A DNA stretch of 33,009 nt from Patescibacteria group bacterium (GTDB lineage: Bacteria > Patescibacteriota > Patescibacteriia > JAGPKW01), in assembly GCA_021734125.1 (NCBI GenBank), contig JAIPJN010000006.1, positions 1 through 33,009 on the forward strand, in the 5' to 3' direction. The position numbers were made by a program, and so were the translations under genes. Shown here in pieces: positions 6,177 through 16,939 of the stretch (the stretch's first letter is position 1; each line of letters opens with the position of its first letter). A model generated the notes under the pieces. It was not told the DNA's origin. It did not search any database and was given only the letters and a program-made list of their open reading frames with translations.

Positions 6177-6204
6177 GTAGTGACCAACGATCGTTGGTCA
6201 CTAC
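6177..6204. repeat. Perfect 28-nt GTAG...CTAC palindrome
   Basis: Starts GTAGTGACCAACGA and is its own reverse complement over 28 nt with CGATCG at the centre. It belongs to the GTAG-ended palindrome group but has a different core. A CACGT/ACGTG mini-hairpin with an ATTTTT-type loop (6289-6306), also present in the left array, follows. Nothing else is seen between 6145 and 6335. Confidence 0.8.
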
Positions 6205-6335
6205 AATATTTTAATAAAAAACGTTTAATTTTGTAATTTCATTTTTAAATATAATTAATTTTAAAAATAACGTTTTTATATAAAATTGCACGTTTATTTT
6301 TACGTGTATTTTTTATAAATTATATTTTTATTTTA

Positions 6336-6364
6336 AACAAAAAAACATTCATAAATGAATGTTT
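6336..6364 (-). terminator. Terminator of the 16S transcript
   Basis: On the minus strand an AAACATTCAT/ATGAATGTTT stem runs into a T-run. It lies beyond the 3' half of the 16S processing stem, so the 16S gene appears to be transcribed alone. Confidence 0.75.
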
Positions 6365-6392
6365 AATTGCAAAGTATAAGCCTAATAAAAGG

Positions 6393-6419
6393 TTTTACAC
6401 TTAAATAAATGGTAGAAAT
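6393..6419 (-). other. 3' half of the pre-16S processing stem
   Basis: Pairs over 27 nt with 8040-8066; all positions pair, two of them as G.U. This is the expected RNase III-type stem enclosing 16S. Confidence 0.85.
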
Positions 6420-6527
6420 ACGAGAGTTTGGCAAAAAATTTTGCCTGAAAACCAGATAAATCTGATTTCCCACTTTCATAAGGAAAGTGCGACCTGAATC
6501 TTTTCAAAGAAAAGACTCAAATCTCCC

Positions 6528-8011
<1,484 letters not shown>

Positions 8012-8039
8012 AAAAGAATTGAATTGATTTATACTCTGA

Positions 8040-8066
8040 ATTTCCACCATTTATTTAAATGTAAAA
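8040..8066 (-). other. 5' half of the pre-16S processing stem
   Basis: Complement of 6393-6419; see that entry. It lies about 30 nt upstream of the 16S 5' end. Confidence 0.85.
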
Positions 8067-8092
8067 TAGCCTTCCAATTCGGCATTGATAAT

Positions 8093-8120
8093 ATTCTATC
8101 ATCTTTTTAAATTCTGTCAA
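8093..8120 (-). promoter_or_regulatory. 16S rRNA promoter
   Basis: On the minus strand TTGACA (8115-8120), a 16-nt spacer and TAGAAT (8093-8098). It is one of few clear -35/-10 pairs in native genes of the window. Confidence 0.7.
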
Positions 8121-8210
8121 TAGCTTACAATCGCTTTATTTGAATTAAATTTGAAATAATAATTTTTTATAATAATTATATTTTATTAGTTAGCGTTTAA
8201 ATATTATTAT

Positions 8211-8218
8211 GTTATAAT
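8211..8218 (+). promoter_or_regulatory. Extended -10 giving a leaderless femX mRNA
   Basis: TATGTTATAAT ends 8 nt before the ATG at 8227, so the predicted transcription start falls on or next to the start codon. Confidence 0.6.
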
Positions 8219-8226
8219 ATTGGTAT

Positions 8227-9393
8227 ATGTATACAAAAATTTTTACTAAAACTGACAAAAAATTAGAACAAGAATTATTGTCTTTAAAATATACCTCTTA
8301 CTTTCAGTCAAAAAATTGGGCTGATTTTCAATCGGAATATTTTAATAGAAAATTTTGGTTTGTTAATTTTTATGAAAATAATAAAATAATTTCTTCTTGT
8401 CTTGTTTTAAAAATAGAATTACCATTTAATAAAAATTATCTTTATATACCTGCTGGTCCAGCTCTATATGACTATACTTCAGAAATTTATAAAAATTTAG
8501 TTACTGAAATTTCTAAAATAGCAAAACAAGAAAAATCTGTTTTTTTAAAATTAGAATCTACTTTTTCTAATAAAGATACTTTCGATGGTTCTTTTTATTC
8601 TAATTTAATGACTTTTTATAATAATGCTTATAATTTTTTTGTAAAAAATTTAGGTTTTTCTAAAACTTATGAAAATAAAGTACCAAATAACACTTTATTC
8701 ATTAATCTATTTAAAGATGAGGATCAAATTTTTAAAGAAATGAAACAAAAGGGTAGGTATAATATAAAAAAAGCTATAAAAAACAATATAAAAATAAACA
8801 AAACTAAAAATCCTGAATCAGAAGAGTTTGAAGAATTCTGGAAACTCACTAAAGAAACAACTAAAAGAGATAAATTTTCTTCAAATACTAAAGATTATTA
8901 TATTAATTTATTAAAATTTTTAAATTCAAAAAATATAGAAACTTATTTATATTCAGCATATTTTGAAAATAAAATAATATCATCTGCTATATGCGTTTTT
9001 TATAAAAATAAAGCAACATATTATTACGGAGCTAGCTCAAATAAATATAGAAAATTAATGGCACCTTATTTATTACAATGGGAAATGATAAAAGATGCTA
9101 AAGAAAAAAATAAGAAAATATATGATTTTTTAGGTATTTCTCCATCATATTATGAAGAAAATGGAAATTATATAATAAATGATAATTTTAATAGAATAAA
9201 ATTTAAAAAAGAGAAGGATGTGGAAAACTATTTAAATAAACACAATTTTTCAGGAATTACTGAATTTAAAACTAAATTTGGAGGAGAAAAGATGAATTAT
9301 ATGGGATCATGTGATTTAATATATAATAAATTCTGGTATTTTATTATAAAAATTTCAAAAAAAATTAGAAAATTAAAAAGAAAAATTATATGA
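8227..9393 (+). CDS. FemA/FemB/FemX-family peptidoglycan bridge aminoacyltransferase
   Basis: 388 aa, the usual length of FemX/FemAB proteins with two GNAT-like domains. Visible are SKNWADFQ near the N-terminus, LYIPAGPALYDY (about 75-86), KQKGRYNIKKAIKNNIKI (about 175-193) and the C-terminal ATYYYGASSNKYRKLMAPYLLQWEMIKDAK. These proteins add amino acids from aminoacyl-tRNA to the stem peptide of lipid II or its precursors in the cytoplasm. The stop overlaps the start of murF by 4 nt (ATGA), so the two are translationally coupled and share peptidoglycan precursor synthesis. The amino acid added cannot be predicted. Confidence 0.88.
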   Translation: MYTKIFTKTDKKLEQELLSLKYTSYFQSKNWADFQSEYFNRKFWFVNFYENNKIISSCLVLKIELPFNKNYLYIPAGPALYDYTSEIYKNLVTEISKIAKQEKSVFLKLESTFSNKDTFDGSFYSNLMTFYNNAYNFFVKNLGFSKTYENKVPNNTLFINLFKDEDQIFKEMKQKGRYNIKKAIKNNIKINKTKNPESEEFEEFWKLTKETTKRDKFSSNTKDYYINLLKFLNSKNIETYLYSAYFENKIISSAICVFYKNKATYYYGASSNKYRKLMAPYLLQWEMIKDAKEKNKKIYDFLGISPSYYEENGNYIINDNFNRIKFKKEKDVENYLNKHNFSGITEFKTKFGGEKMNYMGSCDLIYNKFWYFIIKISKKIRKLKRKII

Positions 9394-10670
9394 AAAAGAT
9401 ATTATTTAATATTTTAAGACTTCTTTCAAAAAAAATAGTAAAAAAATATAAGCCTAAAATTATAGGAATTACGGGATCTGTTGGTAAAACAACTTCTAAA
9501 AATGCAGTTTATGAAGTTTTGAAAAATAGGTATAAAGTTAGAATGTCACCAAAAAGTTATAATAGTGAATTAGGGCTTCCTCTTACCATCATGAATCTTG
9601 AAACTTCTAAATCTTTTTTTATTTGGATTATAAATATTTTTAAAGGAATTAAATTATTGTTAAAAAAAGATAAAAATTATCCAGAAATATTAATTTTAGA
9701 AATGGGAGCTGATAAACCTGGAGATATTTCTTATTTAAGAAATATTATAAAACCAGATATAGCAATATTAACAGAAGTTTCACCTTCTCATTTAGAAAAA
9801 TTTGATAATTTAGATAATATTTTGAAAGAAAAATTACAAATTTTTAATACAGGAGACAGTGATCAAAAAGCAATTCTTAATTTAGATAATCCTTTAATTA
9901 AAAAAAGTCAAACAGATATAGATGCTAATATAATTACTTATGGGATTAATGAAGATGCTGATATTAAAGCATTTAATATTAATTCTACTAATACTTTTGA
10001 CGATAATTATACTTCTGGAATTGAATTTGATTTAAAATATAAAAATGAAACTGCTCATGTAAAAATGCAATATTTATTGGGAAAACATCAAATTTATAGT
10101 ATTTTAAGTGCTTTTGCTATTGGTGTTATTTTTAATTTAACCTTGGAAGATATAAAAAATTCTTTAGAAGACACTAAACCTCAAAACGGAAGAATGTCAC
10201 TTTTAAAGGGAATAAAAAATACTTGGATTATAGACGATACTTACAACTCTTCTCCTATTGCTTCTGTATCTGCACTTGAAGCTTTAAGTTCTTCATCTAT
10301 TCTAGGTAAAAAAGTTGCAGTTTTAGGGGATATGTTAGAACTTGGAGCTAGTTCTGAATCTGAACATAAAAAAATAGGATATAGAGTTCAAGATTTAGAA
10401 ATCGATTTATTAATAACTGTTGGGGAAAGATCTAGAGATATAGCAAGAGGGTCTATAGAAGCAGGAATGGATGAAAATACCGTTTTTACATTTTCAAATA
10501 CTAAAGATGCAGGAAAATTTATACAAAATAGAATAAAACAAAATGATCTAATTCTTATAAAAGGATCTCAAAGTATAAGATGTGAAAAAATAGTAAAGGA
10601 AATAATGGCTAATCCATTAAATGCAAAAAATTTACTTGTAAGACAAACAGGAATATGGGAAAATAAATAA
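9390..10670 (+). CDS. murF: MurF-like Mur ligase (UDP-MurNAc-tripeptide:D-Ala-D-Ala ligase)
   Basis: 426 aa with the three Mur ligase domains. The P-loop is ITGSVGKTTSKN (about 27-38), followed by SYNSELGLPLTIMN, which is MurF-like, LEMGADKPGDISYL, and the C-terminal NGRMSLLKGIKNTWIIDDTYN and VLGDMLELG. It joins D-Ala-D-Ala to the UDP-muramoyl peptide using ATP. Coupled by ATGA to femX upstream; pyrG follows after 26 nt. The N-terminal substrate domain is short, as in other CPR MurF-like proteins, so assignment over another Mur ligase rests on the SYN-E-G-P and D-Y-N signatures. Confidence 0.88.
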   Translation: MKKILFNILRLLSKKIVKKYKPKIIGITGSVGKTTSKNAVYEVLKNRYKVRMSPKSYNSELGLPLTIMNLETSKSFFIWIINIFKGIKLLLKKDKNYPEILILEMGADKPGDISYLRNIIKPDIAILTEVSPSHLEKFDNLDNILKEKLQIFNTGDSDQKAILNLDNPLIKKSQTDIDANIITYGINEDADIKAFNINSTNTFDDNYTSGIEFDLKYKNETAHVKMQYLLGKHQIYSILSAFAIGVIFNLTLEDIKNSLEDTKPQNGRMSLLKGIKNTWIIDDTYNSSPIASVSALEALSSSSILGKKVAVLGDMLELGASSESEHKKIGYRVQDLEIDLLITVGERSRDIARGSIEAGMDENTVFTFSNTKDAGKFIQNRIKQNDLILIKGSQSIRCEKIVKEIMANPLNAKNLLVRQTGIWENK

Positions 10671-10696
10671 ATTTATTAATATTTAAGTTTTTTGTG

Positions 10697-12331
10697 ATGA
10701 ATAAAAAATATATTTTTGTTGTAGGAGGTGTTATGTCTTCTGTTGGTAAAGGTATTGCTACAGCATCTTGTGCTAAAATTTTAAAGGCTAAAGGTTACTC
10801 TACTACATGTATAAAGATAGATCCTTATATAAATGTAGATGCTGGAACTATGAATCCAACTGAACATGGAGAAGTTTTTGTAACAGACGACGGAGATGAA
10901 ACTGATCAAGATATTGGAAATTATGAAAGATTTTTAGATGTTGATATTTTATCTACTAATTATATGACAACAGGGAGGGTATATAAAAAAGTTATAGAAG
11001 ATGAAAGAAATTTAAAATATAAAGGTAAATGTGTTGAAGTTGTTCCTCATATACCAATGGAAGTTGTAAGAAGAATAAAAGATGCTTCTACTAAAACAGA
11101 TTCTGAAATTACTGTTATAGAAATTGGGGGAACAGTAGGGGAATATCAAAATGTTTTGTTTTTAGAAGCTGCTAGAATGATGAAAACCGAAAATCCGGAT
11201 GATGTTATTTTTGTTATGGTTTCTTATCTTCCTATTCCAAAAATGGTAGGAGAAATGAAAACTAAACCAACTCAATCTGCAGTTAGAACTTTGAATTCTT
11301 CTGGAATACAGCCTAATGTTTTGCTTTGTAGATCTGAAAAATTATTAGATGAAAAAAGAAAAGAAAAATTATCTATATTTTGTAATTTAAATAAAAAGGC
11401 AATAATTTCTGCTCCTGATGCTGATTCTATATATGATGTTGTTTTAAATTTTAAAAATGAGAATTTAGATGAAAGATTAATAGAATTATTAAATCTTGAG
11501 GAAAGACAATCTAGTAACGAATTAAAAAAATGGGAAAATTTTGCAAATAAAGTAAAAGAGGTAAAAGAAGAAATTACAATAGGAATTGTTGGTAAATATT
11601 TTAAAACAGGGGACTATGTTCTTTCTGATTCTTATATTTCAGTAATTGAAGCTATAAAACATGCAGCTTGGTATTATAATAAAAAACCTATCATAAAATG
11701 GTTATATTCAGATGAATATGAAAAACATCCTGAAAAATTAGAAGAATTAAAATCTTGTGATGGTGTTATTGTTCCTGGTGGTTTTGGAACTAGAGGAATA
11801 GAAGGAAAAATAGAAGCTATTTCTTATGTAAGAAAAAATGATATTCCATTTTTAGGTCTTTGTTATGGAATGCAACTTGCTACAATAGAATTTGCTAGAA
11901 ATATTGCTGGAATATCTGATGCAACAACTGAAGAAATGGATGAAGATGGAAAAAATAGAGTTATTAATACAATGAAAGATCAAATAAATAAAATAAAAAA
12001 TGGGAATTATGGTGGAACTATGAGATTGGGGGCTTATCCTTGTTTATTAAATAAAAATTCAAAAAGTTTTGAGTACTATAAAAAAGAAAATATTTCTGAA
12101 AGACATAGGCATAGATATGAATTTAATAATGAATACAGAAAATTATTAGAAGAGAAAGGTCTTTTAATTGCAGGAACTTCTCCTGATAATAATTTAGTAG
12201 AAATTATTGAAAATCCTAAAAATAAGTTTTTTGTTGGATCTCAATTTCATCCTGAATTAAAATCTAGACCCTTAAATCCTCATTCTTTATTTTTAGGACT
12301 TATAAATGCGGCTTTAAAAAATGATGAATAA
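10697..12331 (+). CDS. pyrG: CTP synthase
   Basis: 544 aa from the ATG (the track begins one codon earlier at GTG). The synthetase domain shows GGVMSSVGKGI, KIDPYINVDAGTMNP and HGEVFVTDDGDETD. The glutamine amidotransferase domain has GGFGTRG, the nucleophile FLGLCYGMQ and the His-Glu of FHPELKSRP. It makes CTP from UTP, ATP and glutamine. A glycosyltransferase gene overlaps its stop. No SD is seen before the start. Confidence 0.97.
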   Translation: MNKKYIFVVGGVMSSVGKGIATASCAKILKAKGYSTTCIKIDPYINVDAGTMNPTEHGEVFVTDDGDETDQDIGNYERFLDVDILSTNYMTTGRVYKKVIEDERNLKYKGKCVEVVPHIPMEVVRRIKDASTKTDSEITVIEIGGTVGEYQNVLFLEAARMMKTENPDDVIFVMVSYLPIPKMVGEMKTKPTQSAVRTLNSSGIQPNVLLCRSEKLLDEKRKEKLSIFCNLNKKAIISAPDADSIYDVVLNFKNENLDERLIELLNLEERQSSNELKKWENFANKVKEVKEEITIGIVGKYFKTGDYVLSDSYISVIEAIKHAAWYYNKKPIIKWLYSDEYEKHPEKLEELKSCDGVIVPGGFGTRGIEGKIEAISYVRKNDIPFLGLCYGMQLATIEFARNIAGISDATTEEMDEDGKNRVINTMKDQINKIKNGNYGGTMRLGAYPCLLNKNSKSFEYYKKENISERHRHRYEFNNEYRKLLEEKGLLIAGTSPDNNLVEIIENPKNKFFVGSQFHPELKSRPLNPHSLFLGLINAALKNDE

Positions 12332-13118
12332 AATTGATATATTAGGTATAAAAATTAATACTAATACAAAAAAAGAGATTCTAAATGAATTAAAAAAATC
12401 TTTTGAATTTAATAAACAATTTTATATTACAACACCAAATCCTGAAATTATATTAAAAGCTTTAAAGAATGATAAATATAAAAATATTTTAAATAATTCT
12501 TATATCTCTATTCCTGATGGAATAGGCCTTATATTAGCTTCAAAATTTCTATATAAAAAAAATTATTTAAAAGAAAGAATATCTGGTTCTGATTTTGTTT
12601 ATGATTTACTAGAACTTTGTGAAAAAAAAGAGAAGAAGATATTTTTACTTGGAGGAAATAATGAAGATCAATTAAATAGGGTAGAAAAAAATTTATTTAA
12701 TAAATTTAATAATTTAATAATCTCTGGAAAAAATCTAGGATATGATAAAAATAATTTAATAATAGGTGAAAATTATAATTTAATTGATGTAGAAAATAAA
12801 ACAAAAACTTTAATTGAACAAATAAATTATTCAAATACTGATGTTTTATTAGTTGCTTTTGGAGCACCAAAACAAGAATTATGGATTTATGAAAATTTAA
12901 ATAAATTAAAAAATATAAAAATTGCAATTGGAATTGGTGGCACTTTTGATTTTATTTCAGGTTATAAAAAAAGAGCTCCTAAAATTTTTATAAGATTTAA
13001 TTTAGAATGGTTATTTAGATTAATACAAGAACCTAGAAGATTAAAAAGAATATTTAATGCTGTTATTATATTTCCTATAAAAATTATTAAGTATAGATTA
13101 AAAAATGCCAAAAAATAA
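12321..13118 (+). CDS. WecG/TagA/CpsF-family glycosyltransferase
   Basis: 265 aa (264 if the second ATG is used). Family signatures are TTPNPEIILKA (about 32-42), IPDGIGLILAS, ERISGSDFVYDLLELC, VAFGAPKQELWI and IGIGGTFDFISGYKKRAPK, ending in WLFRLIQEPRRLKR. Members transfer ManNAc-type or other sugars onto lipid-linked GlcNAc at the inner membrane face for wall or surface polymers. Its start overlaps the pyrG stop by 11 nt and its end overlaps the next glycosyltransferase by 14 nt, so the four genes to 14864 form one translational chain. Confidence 0.92.
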   Translation: MMNKIDILGIKINTNTKKEILNELKKSFEFNKQFYITTPNPEIILKALKNDKYKNILNNSYISIPDGIGLILASKFLYKKNYLKERISGSDFVYDLLELCEKKEKKIFLLGGNNEDQLNRVEKNLFNKFNNLIISGKNLGYDKNNLIIGENYNLIDVENKTKTLIEQINYSNTDVLLVAFGAPKQELWIYENLNKLKNIKIAIGIGGTFDFISGYKKRAPKIFIRFNLEWLFRLIQEPRRLKRIFNAVIIFPIKIIKYRLKNAKK

Positions 13119-14073
13119 ATTATCTATAAATTTAGTTACTTATAATGCTGAAAAATATATAAAATTATGTTTAAATTCAATTTTTAAACAAAATTTTGTT
13201 GGTTTTGAAATTATTATTGTAGATAATGCTTCTTCAGACAAAACTATTTCCATAATTGAAAACGATTTTTTGTCTAAATATCAAAATATTAAATTAATAA
13301 AAAATTCAAAAAATTTAGGATTTGCTAATGCTCATAATATTGCAATTAATAGTTCTGAATCTGAATATATACTACTTCTAAATCAAGATATTATTTTAGA
13401 AAAGAATTATATTTTTTATCTAATTAGGTTTTTAGATAATAATAAAAACTACTCATCTTGTAATGGAAAATTATTAAAATTAAAATTTGATGAGAAAAAT
13501 AATATCATTAAGACTAGTGTTATAGATTCTTTAGGATTAAAACCTAATTTAGGCTATAAATTTAAAAATATAGCAGAAGGAGAAATCGATTCTAAAAAAT
13601 ATGATAATGATTTTGATGTTTGGGGTGTGTCAGGGGCTTTACCTATTTATCGAAGGTCTTCTATTTATAATGTTTCTAAATTAAAAAATAATTATTATGA
13701 AATTTTTGATGAATCTTTTTTTATGTATAAAGAAGATATAGATCTTGCCTTTAGATTGAAAAATTTTGATTTAAAGTCTAAATACATATCTTCATCAATT
13801 GCTTATCATGAAAGGGGATTAAAAAATAAAAAAGGTTTACTTAAAAAAATGAGAGATAAAAAAAATAATGATTTTTTAAACTATTTATCTTATAGAAATC
13901 ATTTATTACTGCTTTATAAAAATTTAAATTTAAAAAATTTTATAATTCATTTTCCTTTTATATTTTATGAAGAATTAAAAAAATTTTTATATTATGTTTT
14001 TTATAAACCTTCTATAATTAAAAAATCTTGGAATTATTTTTTAAAAAACAAATCAAAATGGTTGATAAAATAA
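13105..14073 (+). CDS. GT2 glycosyltransferase (WbbL/rhamnosyltransferase-like) 1
   Basis: 322 aa. The GT-A fold begins SINLVTYNAEKYIKLCLNS, then IIIVDNASSDKT, LGFANAHNIAI and LLLNQDI, where the DxD-like site sits, and DESFFMYKEDIDLAFRLK, the usual ED of this group. It probably transfers rhamnose or another sugar from a nucleotide donor to a lipid-linked acceptor. No membrane helix is obvious; the C-terminus is basic and hydrophobic. It overlaps both neighbours. Donor and acceptor cannot be predicted. Confidence 0.9.
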   Translation: MPKNKLSINLVTYNAEKYIKLCLNSIFKQNFVGFEIIIVDNASSDKTISIIENDFLSKYQNIKLIKNSKNLGFANAHNIAINSSESEYILLLNQDIILEKNYIFYLIRFLDNNKNYSSCNGKLLKLKFDEKNNIIKTSVIDSLGLKPNLGYKFKNIAEGEIDSKKYDNDFDVWGVSGALPIYRRSSIYNVSKLKNNYYEIFDESFFMYKEDIDLAFRLKNFDLKSKYISSSIAYHERGLKNKKGLLKKMRDKKNNDFLNYLSYRNHLLLLYKNLNLKNFIIHFPFIFYEELKKFLYYVFYKPSIIKKSWNYFLKNKSKWLIK

Positions 14074-14864
14074 ATAAAATTAATTTATCTATTATTATAG
14101 TGACTTATAATAGCTCTTCTTTAATAAAAAAATGCTTAGAGCCTCTTTTAAATTTAAATAATATAAATTATGAAATTATTGTTGTAGATAATGAGTCAAA
14201 AGATAATACTTTAGAAATTTTAAAAAATTATAATAAAAAGATAAGAATTTATGTTTTAAAAAATAAAGGTTATGCAAATGCTTTAAATTTTGCTTCAAAA
14301 AAAGCTAAAGGAGAATATTTATTATTTATGAATCCTGATATTTTTATAGAAAAAGAAGATATAAAAAAAATGTTAAATAGAATTAAAAAAGATAAAAATA
14401 TAGGAATAATAGCTCCTAAGCTTATTTTTCCAAATAATAAAATACAAGATTCTTGTTTTATGTTTTATAAATTTTATACTCCTTTTTTAAGAAGAAGTTT
14501 TTTAGGAAGAACAAAATTTGGTAAAAAACATATTGATAAAATTTTTATGAAAAATTCAGATAAAAATAAAGAAATAAATCCAGACTGGGTTTTAGGGGCT
14601 ATTTTCATAATGGAAAGAAATTTTTTTGAAAAAATATCAGGAATGGATTCTAGATTTTTTCTTTATTATGAAGATATGGATATTTGTAAAAGATGTCATT
14701 TAAATAATAAAAAAATATTATATTTTCCTTATGCAAAAGCTATACATAATCACATAAGAAGCTCTGCTAATTACAAAAATATAATGACAGCTTTTTTAAA
14801 TAAAGTTACAAGAGAACATATAAAAAGTTATATAAAATATCATTTAAAGTTTTTAGGAAGATAG
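14058..14864 (+). CDS. GT2 glycosyltransferase (WbbL-like) 2
   Basis: 268 aa from the ATG at 14058 (VDKINKINLS). The track starts 30 nt earlier, but those residues duplicate the end of the previous gene's region and precede the conserved LSIIIVTYNSS. Motifs are VVDNESKDNT, GYANALNFA, LFMNPDI and FFLYYEDMDICKR. It is paralogous in layout to the preceding GT2, so the pair likely add successive sugars in one surface polymer. It overlaps the upstream gene by 16 nt. A promoter for the following protease lies just after its stop. Confidence 0.88.
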   Translation: MVDKINKINLSIIIVTYNSSSLIKKCLEPLLNLNNINYEIIVVDNESKDNTLEILKNYNKKIRIYVLKNKGYANALNFASKKAKGEYLLFMNPDIFIEKEDIKKMLNRIKKDKNIGIIAPKLIFPNNKIQDSCFMFYKFYTPFLRRSFLGRTKFGKKHIDKIFMKNSDKNKEINPDWVLGAIFIMERNFFEKISGMDSRFFLYYEDMDICKRCHLNNKKILYFPYAKAIHNHIRSSANYKNIMTAFLNKVTREHIKSYIKYHLKFLGR

Positions 14865-14877
14865 TGATAAAATATGT

Positions 14878-14883
14878 TATAAT
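14878..14883 (+). promoter_or_regulatory. Extended -10 of the secreted protease gene
   Basis: TATGTTATAAT lies inside the track's 5' extension of the ORF, so the real start is the ATG at 14906, about 15 nt into the mRNA. Confidence 0.6.
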
Positions 14884-14905
14884 TATACTGAAAATATTTT
14901 ATTTT

Positions 14906-16933
14906 ATGATTAAAAAAGTTTCTTTAAAAATATCGTTTTTATTTTTTTCTTTTTTATTTCTAGGTATTTATAATACGAATGCTTTGGAAACTTCTTATGC
15001 TCCTTCAGATCCAGATATTCAAAGACAATGGTATTTAGATAAGATAAATGCTTATAAAGCTTGGGATATAACTAGAGGAAAAAATACTATAACCGTTGCT
15101 GTTATTGATTCTGGAGTAGATATAAATCATCCTGATTTAAAAGATAATATTTGGAAAAATTTTGATGAAATACCTGGTAATGGTATAGACGATGATAATA
15201 ATGGTTATATAGATGATGTAAATGGTTGGGATTTTTTATTGTCTAATAATAATCCAAATCCTAAAATACCTGATGATTATAATGATAATTCTGATATTAA
15301 AATAGAAGGCATTAATCATGGAACTGTTGTTTCAGGTATAATTGCGGCTTCTTCTGGTAATGAAGGTATTTCTGGAATAGCTCCAAATGTAAAAATTATG
15401 CCTCTTAGAGTTCTTGATGGTTTAGGGGGTGGAAGTATGTTTAATGTTGTAAACGCAATAGACTATGCTGTAAAAAATGGTGCAGATATAATAAATATGA
15501 GTTTTGTAGGATCTACAAGAAGTACATATCTTGAAGATAAATTGAGAGAAATTTCTAATAAAGACGTTTTAATTGTTGTTTCTGCTGGAAATAATGTACA
15601 AGATGGTGGAACAAATCTAGACGAAAAAAATCTTTATCCTGTTTGTTCTGATACAAAAAATAATAATTTTATTCTTGGAGTTAGTGCTTTAGATCAAATG
15701 GATAAGAGAGCTCCTTTTGCTAATTATGGCTCTTGTGTTGATATTTCTGCTCCTGGAGTTTCTATTTATAGTACAACTTTTTTAGACATAGATTACAAAG
15801 CTTTTTCTGATCCTTATAGCGGATATTGGTCTGGAACTTCTATGTCTGCTCCTATTGTTTCTGGAATATTAGCTCTTATGAAAAGTGCTAATGAGGATTT
15901 ACCAAAAGATCAATTAATTAGAATTTTATTAGATGAAGGTTATACTTTAGAATCAAAAAATATAGGAGTTGGTGTTGATGCATATTCTGCTGTATATAAA
16001 GCATCAGCAAATAAATTTTTAAAAAATGCTAATTTTACTATGTATGTAGGTTCTGGATCAGGTGAAAAACCTATTGTAAAAAAAATAACTAATTCTGGAT
16101 ATACTGAAATGGAATTTTTAGCTTATGATGAAAATTTTGAAGGTGGTGTTAATGTAGCTTCAGGCAAATTAGATGGTGAAAAAGATTTTATTGTTACTGG
16201 AACGGGTTATAGTGGAGGCCCACAAGTTAGAATTTTTAATACAGAAGGAAATCTTGTTCGGCAATTTTTTGCATATAACGAAAATTTTAGAGGTGGAGTA
16301 AATATTGCGGTAGGGGATGTAAATGGAGATGGAAAAGAAGATATTATAACAGGGGCTGGTTATAGTGGAGGTCCGCAAGTCAGGGTATTTGATTTATATG
16401 GTAATGTTTTAAGTCAGTTTTTTGCATATAATGAAAATTTCAGAGGTGGAGTAAATATTGCAGTAGGGGATGTAAATGGAGATGGAAAAGAAGATATTAT
16501 AACAGGAGCTGGTTATAGTGGAGGTCCGCAAGTCAGGGTATTTGATTATAAAGGAGAAGTTATGAATCAATTTTTTGCTTTTCATCCAGATTTTAGAGGG
16601 GGAATTACTGTGGGAGTTGTTGATGTAAATTATGATAGTATAAAAGAAATTATTGTAGGAATAAATAAAGATGCTAGTCCTTATGTAAGGGTATATAATA
16701 AAGATGCTGAACTTTTGAGTCAATTTTTAGCATATGATCAAAATTTTTATGGAGGAGTTAATGTTTCTGGTTTTTCTCCTTCTGGTTTTACTACACCAAA
16801 AATAATAACCTCTCCAAATGAGTATGGAGGTCCTCAACTTAGAACATTTAGTATAGATGGAAATGTATTAAATCAATTTTTCATCTTTAATAAAAATTTA
16901 AGTGGAGGTATGAATATATCAAATATTAATTAA
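14906..16933 (+). CDS. Secreted subtilisin-like (S8) serine protease with FG-GAP-like repeats
   Basis: 675 aa from ATG 14906. A signal peptide (KKVSLKISFLFFSFLFLG, cut near NALE) is followed by a propeptide-less S8 domain. The Asp is in AVIDSGVDINHPD, the His in NHGTVVSGIIA and the Ser in SGTSMSAPIVSGI. From about residue 375 a beta-propeller-like region has at least five repeats with GGVNIAVGDVNGDGKED, a Ca-binding DxNxDG type loop, and GGPQVRVFD. Two neighbouring repeats are almost identical over 153 nt, pointing to recent duplication. It is exported, probably surface-attached or released, and could process proteins on the host cell or on itself. The own promoter separates it from the glycosyltransferase genes. 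Confidence 0.9.
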   Translation: MIKKVSLKISFLFFSFLFLGIYNTNALETSYAPSDPDIQRQWYLDKINAYKAWDITRGKNTITVAVIDSGVDINHPDLKDNIWKNFDEIPGNGIDDDNNGYIDDVNGWDFLLSNNNPNPKIPDDYNDNSDIKIEGINHGTVVSGIIAASSGNEGISGIAPNVKIMPLRVLDGLGGGSMFNVVNAIDYAVKNGADIINMSFVGSTRSTYLEDKLREISNKDVLIVVSAGNNVQDGGTNLDEKNLYPVCSDTKNNNFILGVSALDQMDKRAPFANYGSCVDISAPGVSIYSTTFLDIDYKAFSDPYSGYWSGTSMSAPIVSGILALMKSANEDLPKDQLIRILLDEGYTLESKNIGVGVDAYSAVYKASANKFLKNANFTMYVGSGSGEKPIVKKITNSGYTEMEFLAYDENFEGGVNVASGKLDGEKDFIVTGTGYSGGPQVRIFNTEGNLVRQFFAYNENFRGGVNIAVGDVNGDGKEDIITGAGYSGGPQVRVFDLYGNVLSQFFAYNENFRGGVNIAVGDVNGDGKEDIITGAGYSGGPQVRVFDYKGEVMNQFFAFHPDFRGGITVGVVDVNYDSIKEIIVGINKDASPYVRVYNKDAELLSQFLAYDQNFYGGVNVSGFSPSGFTTPKIITSPNEYGGPQLRTFSIDGNVLNQFFIFNKNLSGGMNISNIN

Positions 16934-16939
16934 ATAAAA

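Noticed and set aside
12706-12927. 73-aa minus ORF
   Set aside because: Shadow of the WecG/TagA-type glycosyltransferase.
16169-16723. Minus ORFs of 69 and 104 aa
   Set aside because: Antisense to the FG-GAP-like repeats of the protease; similarity between them reflects the repeats.
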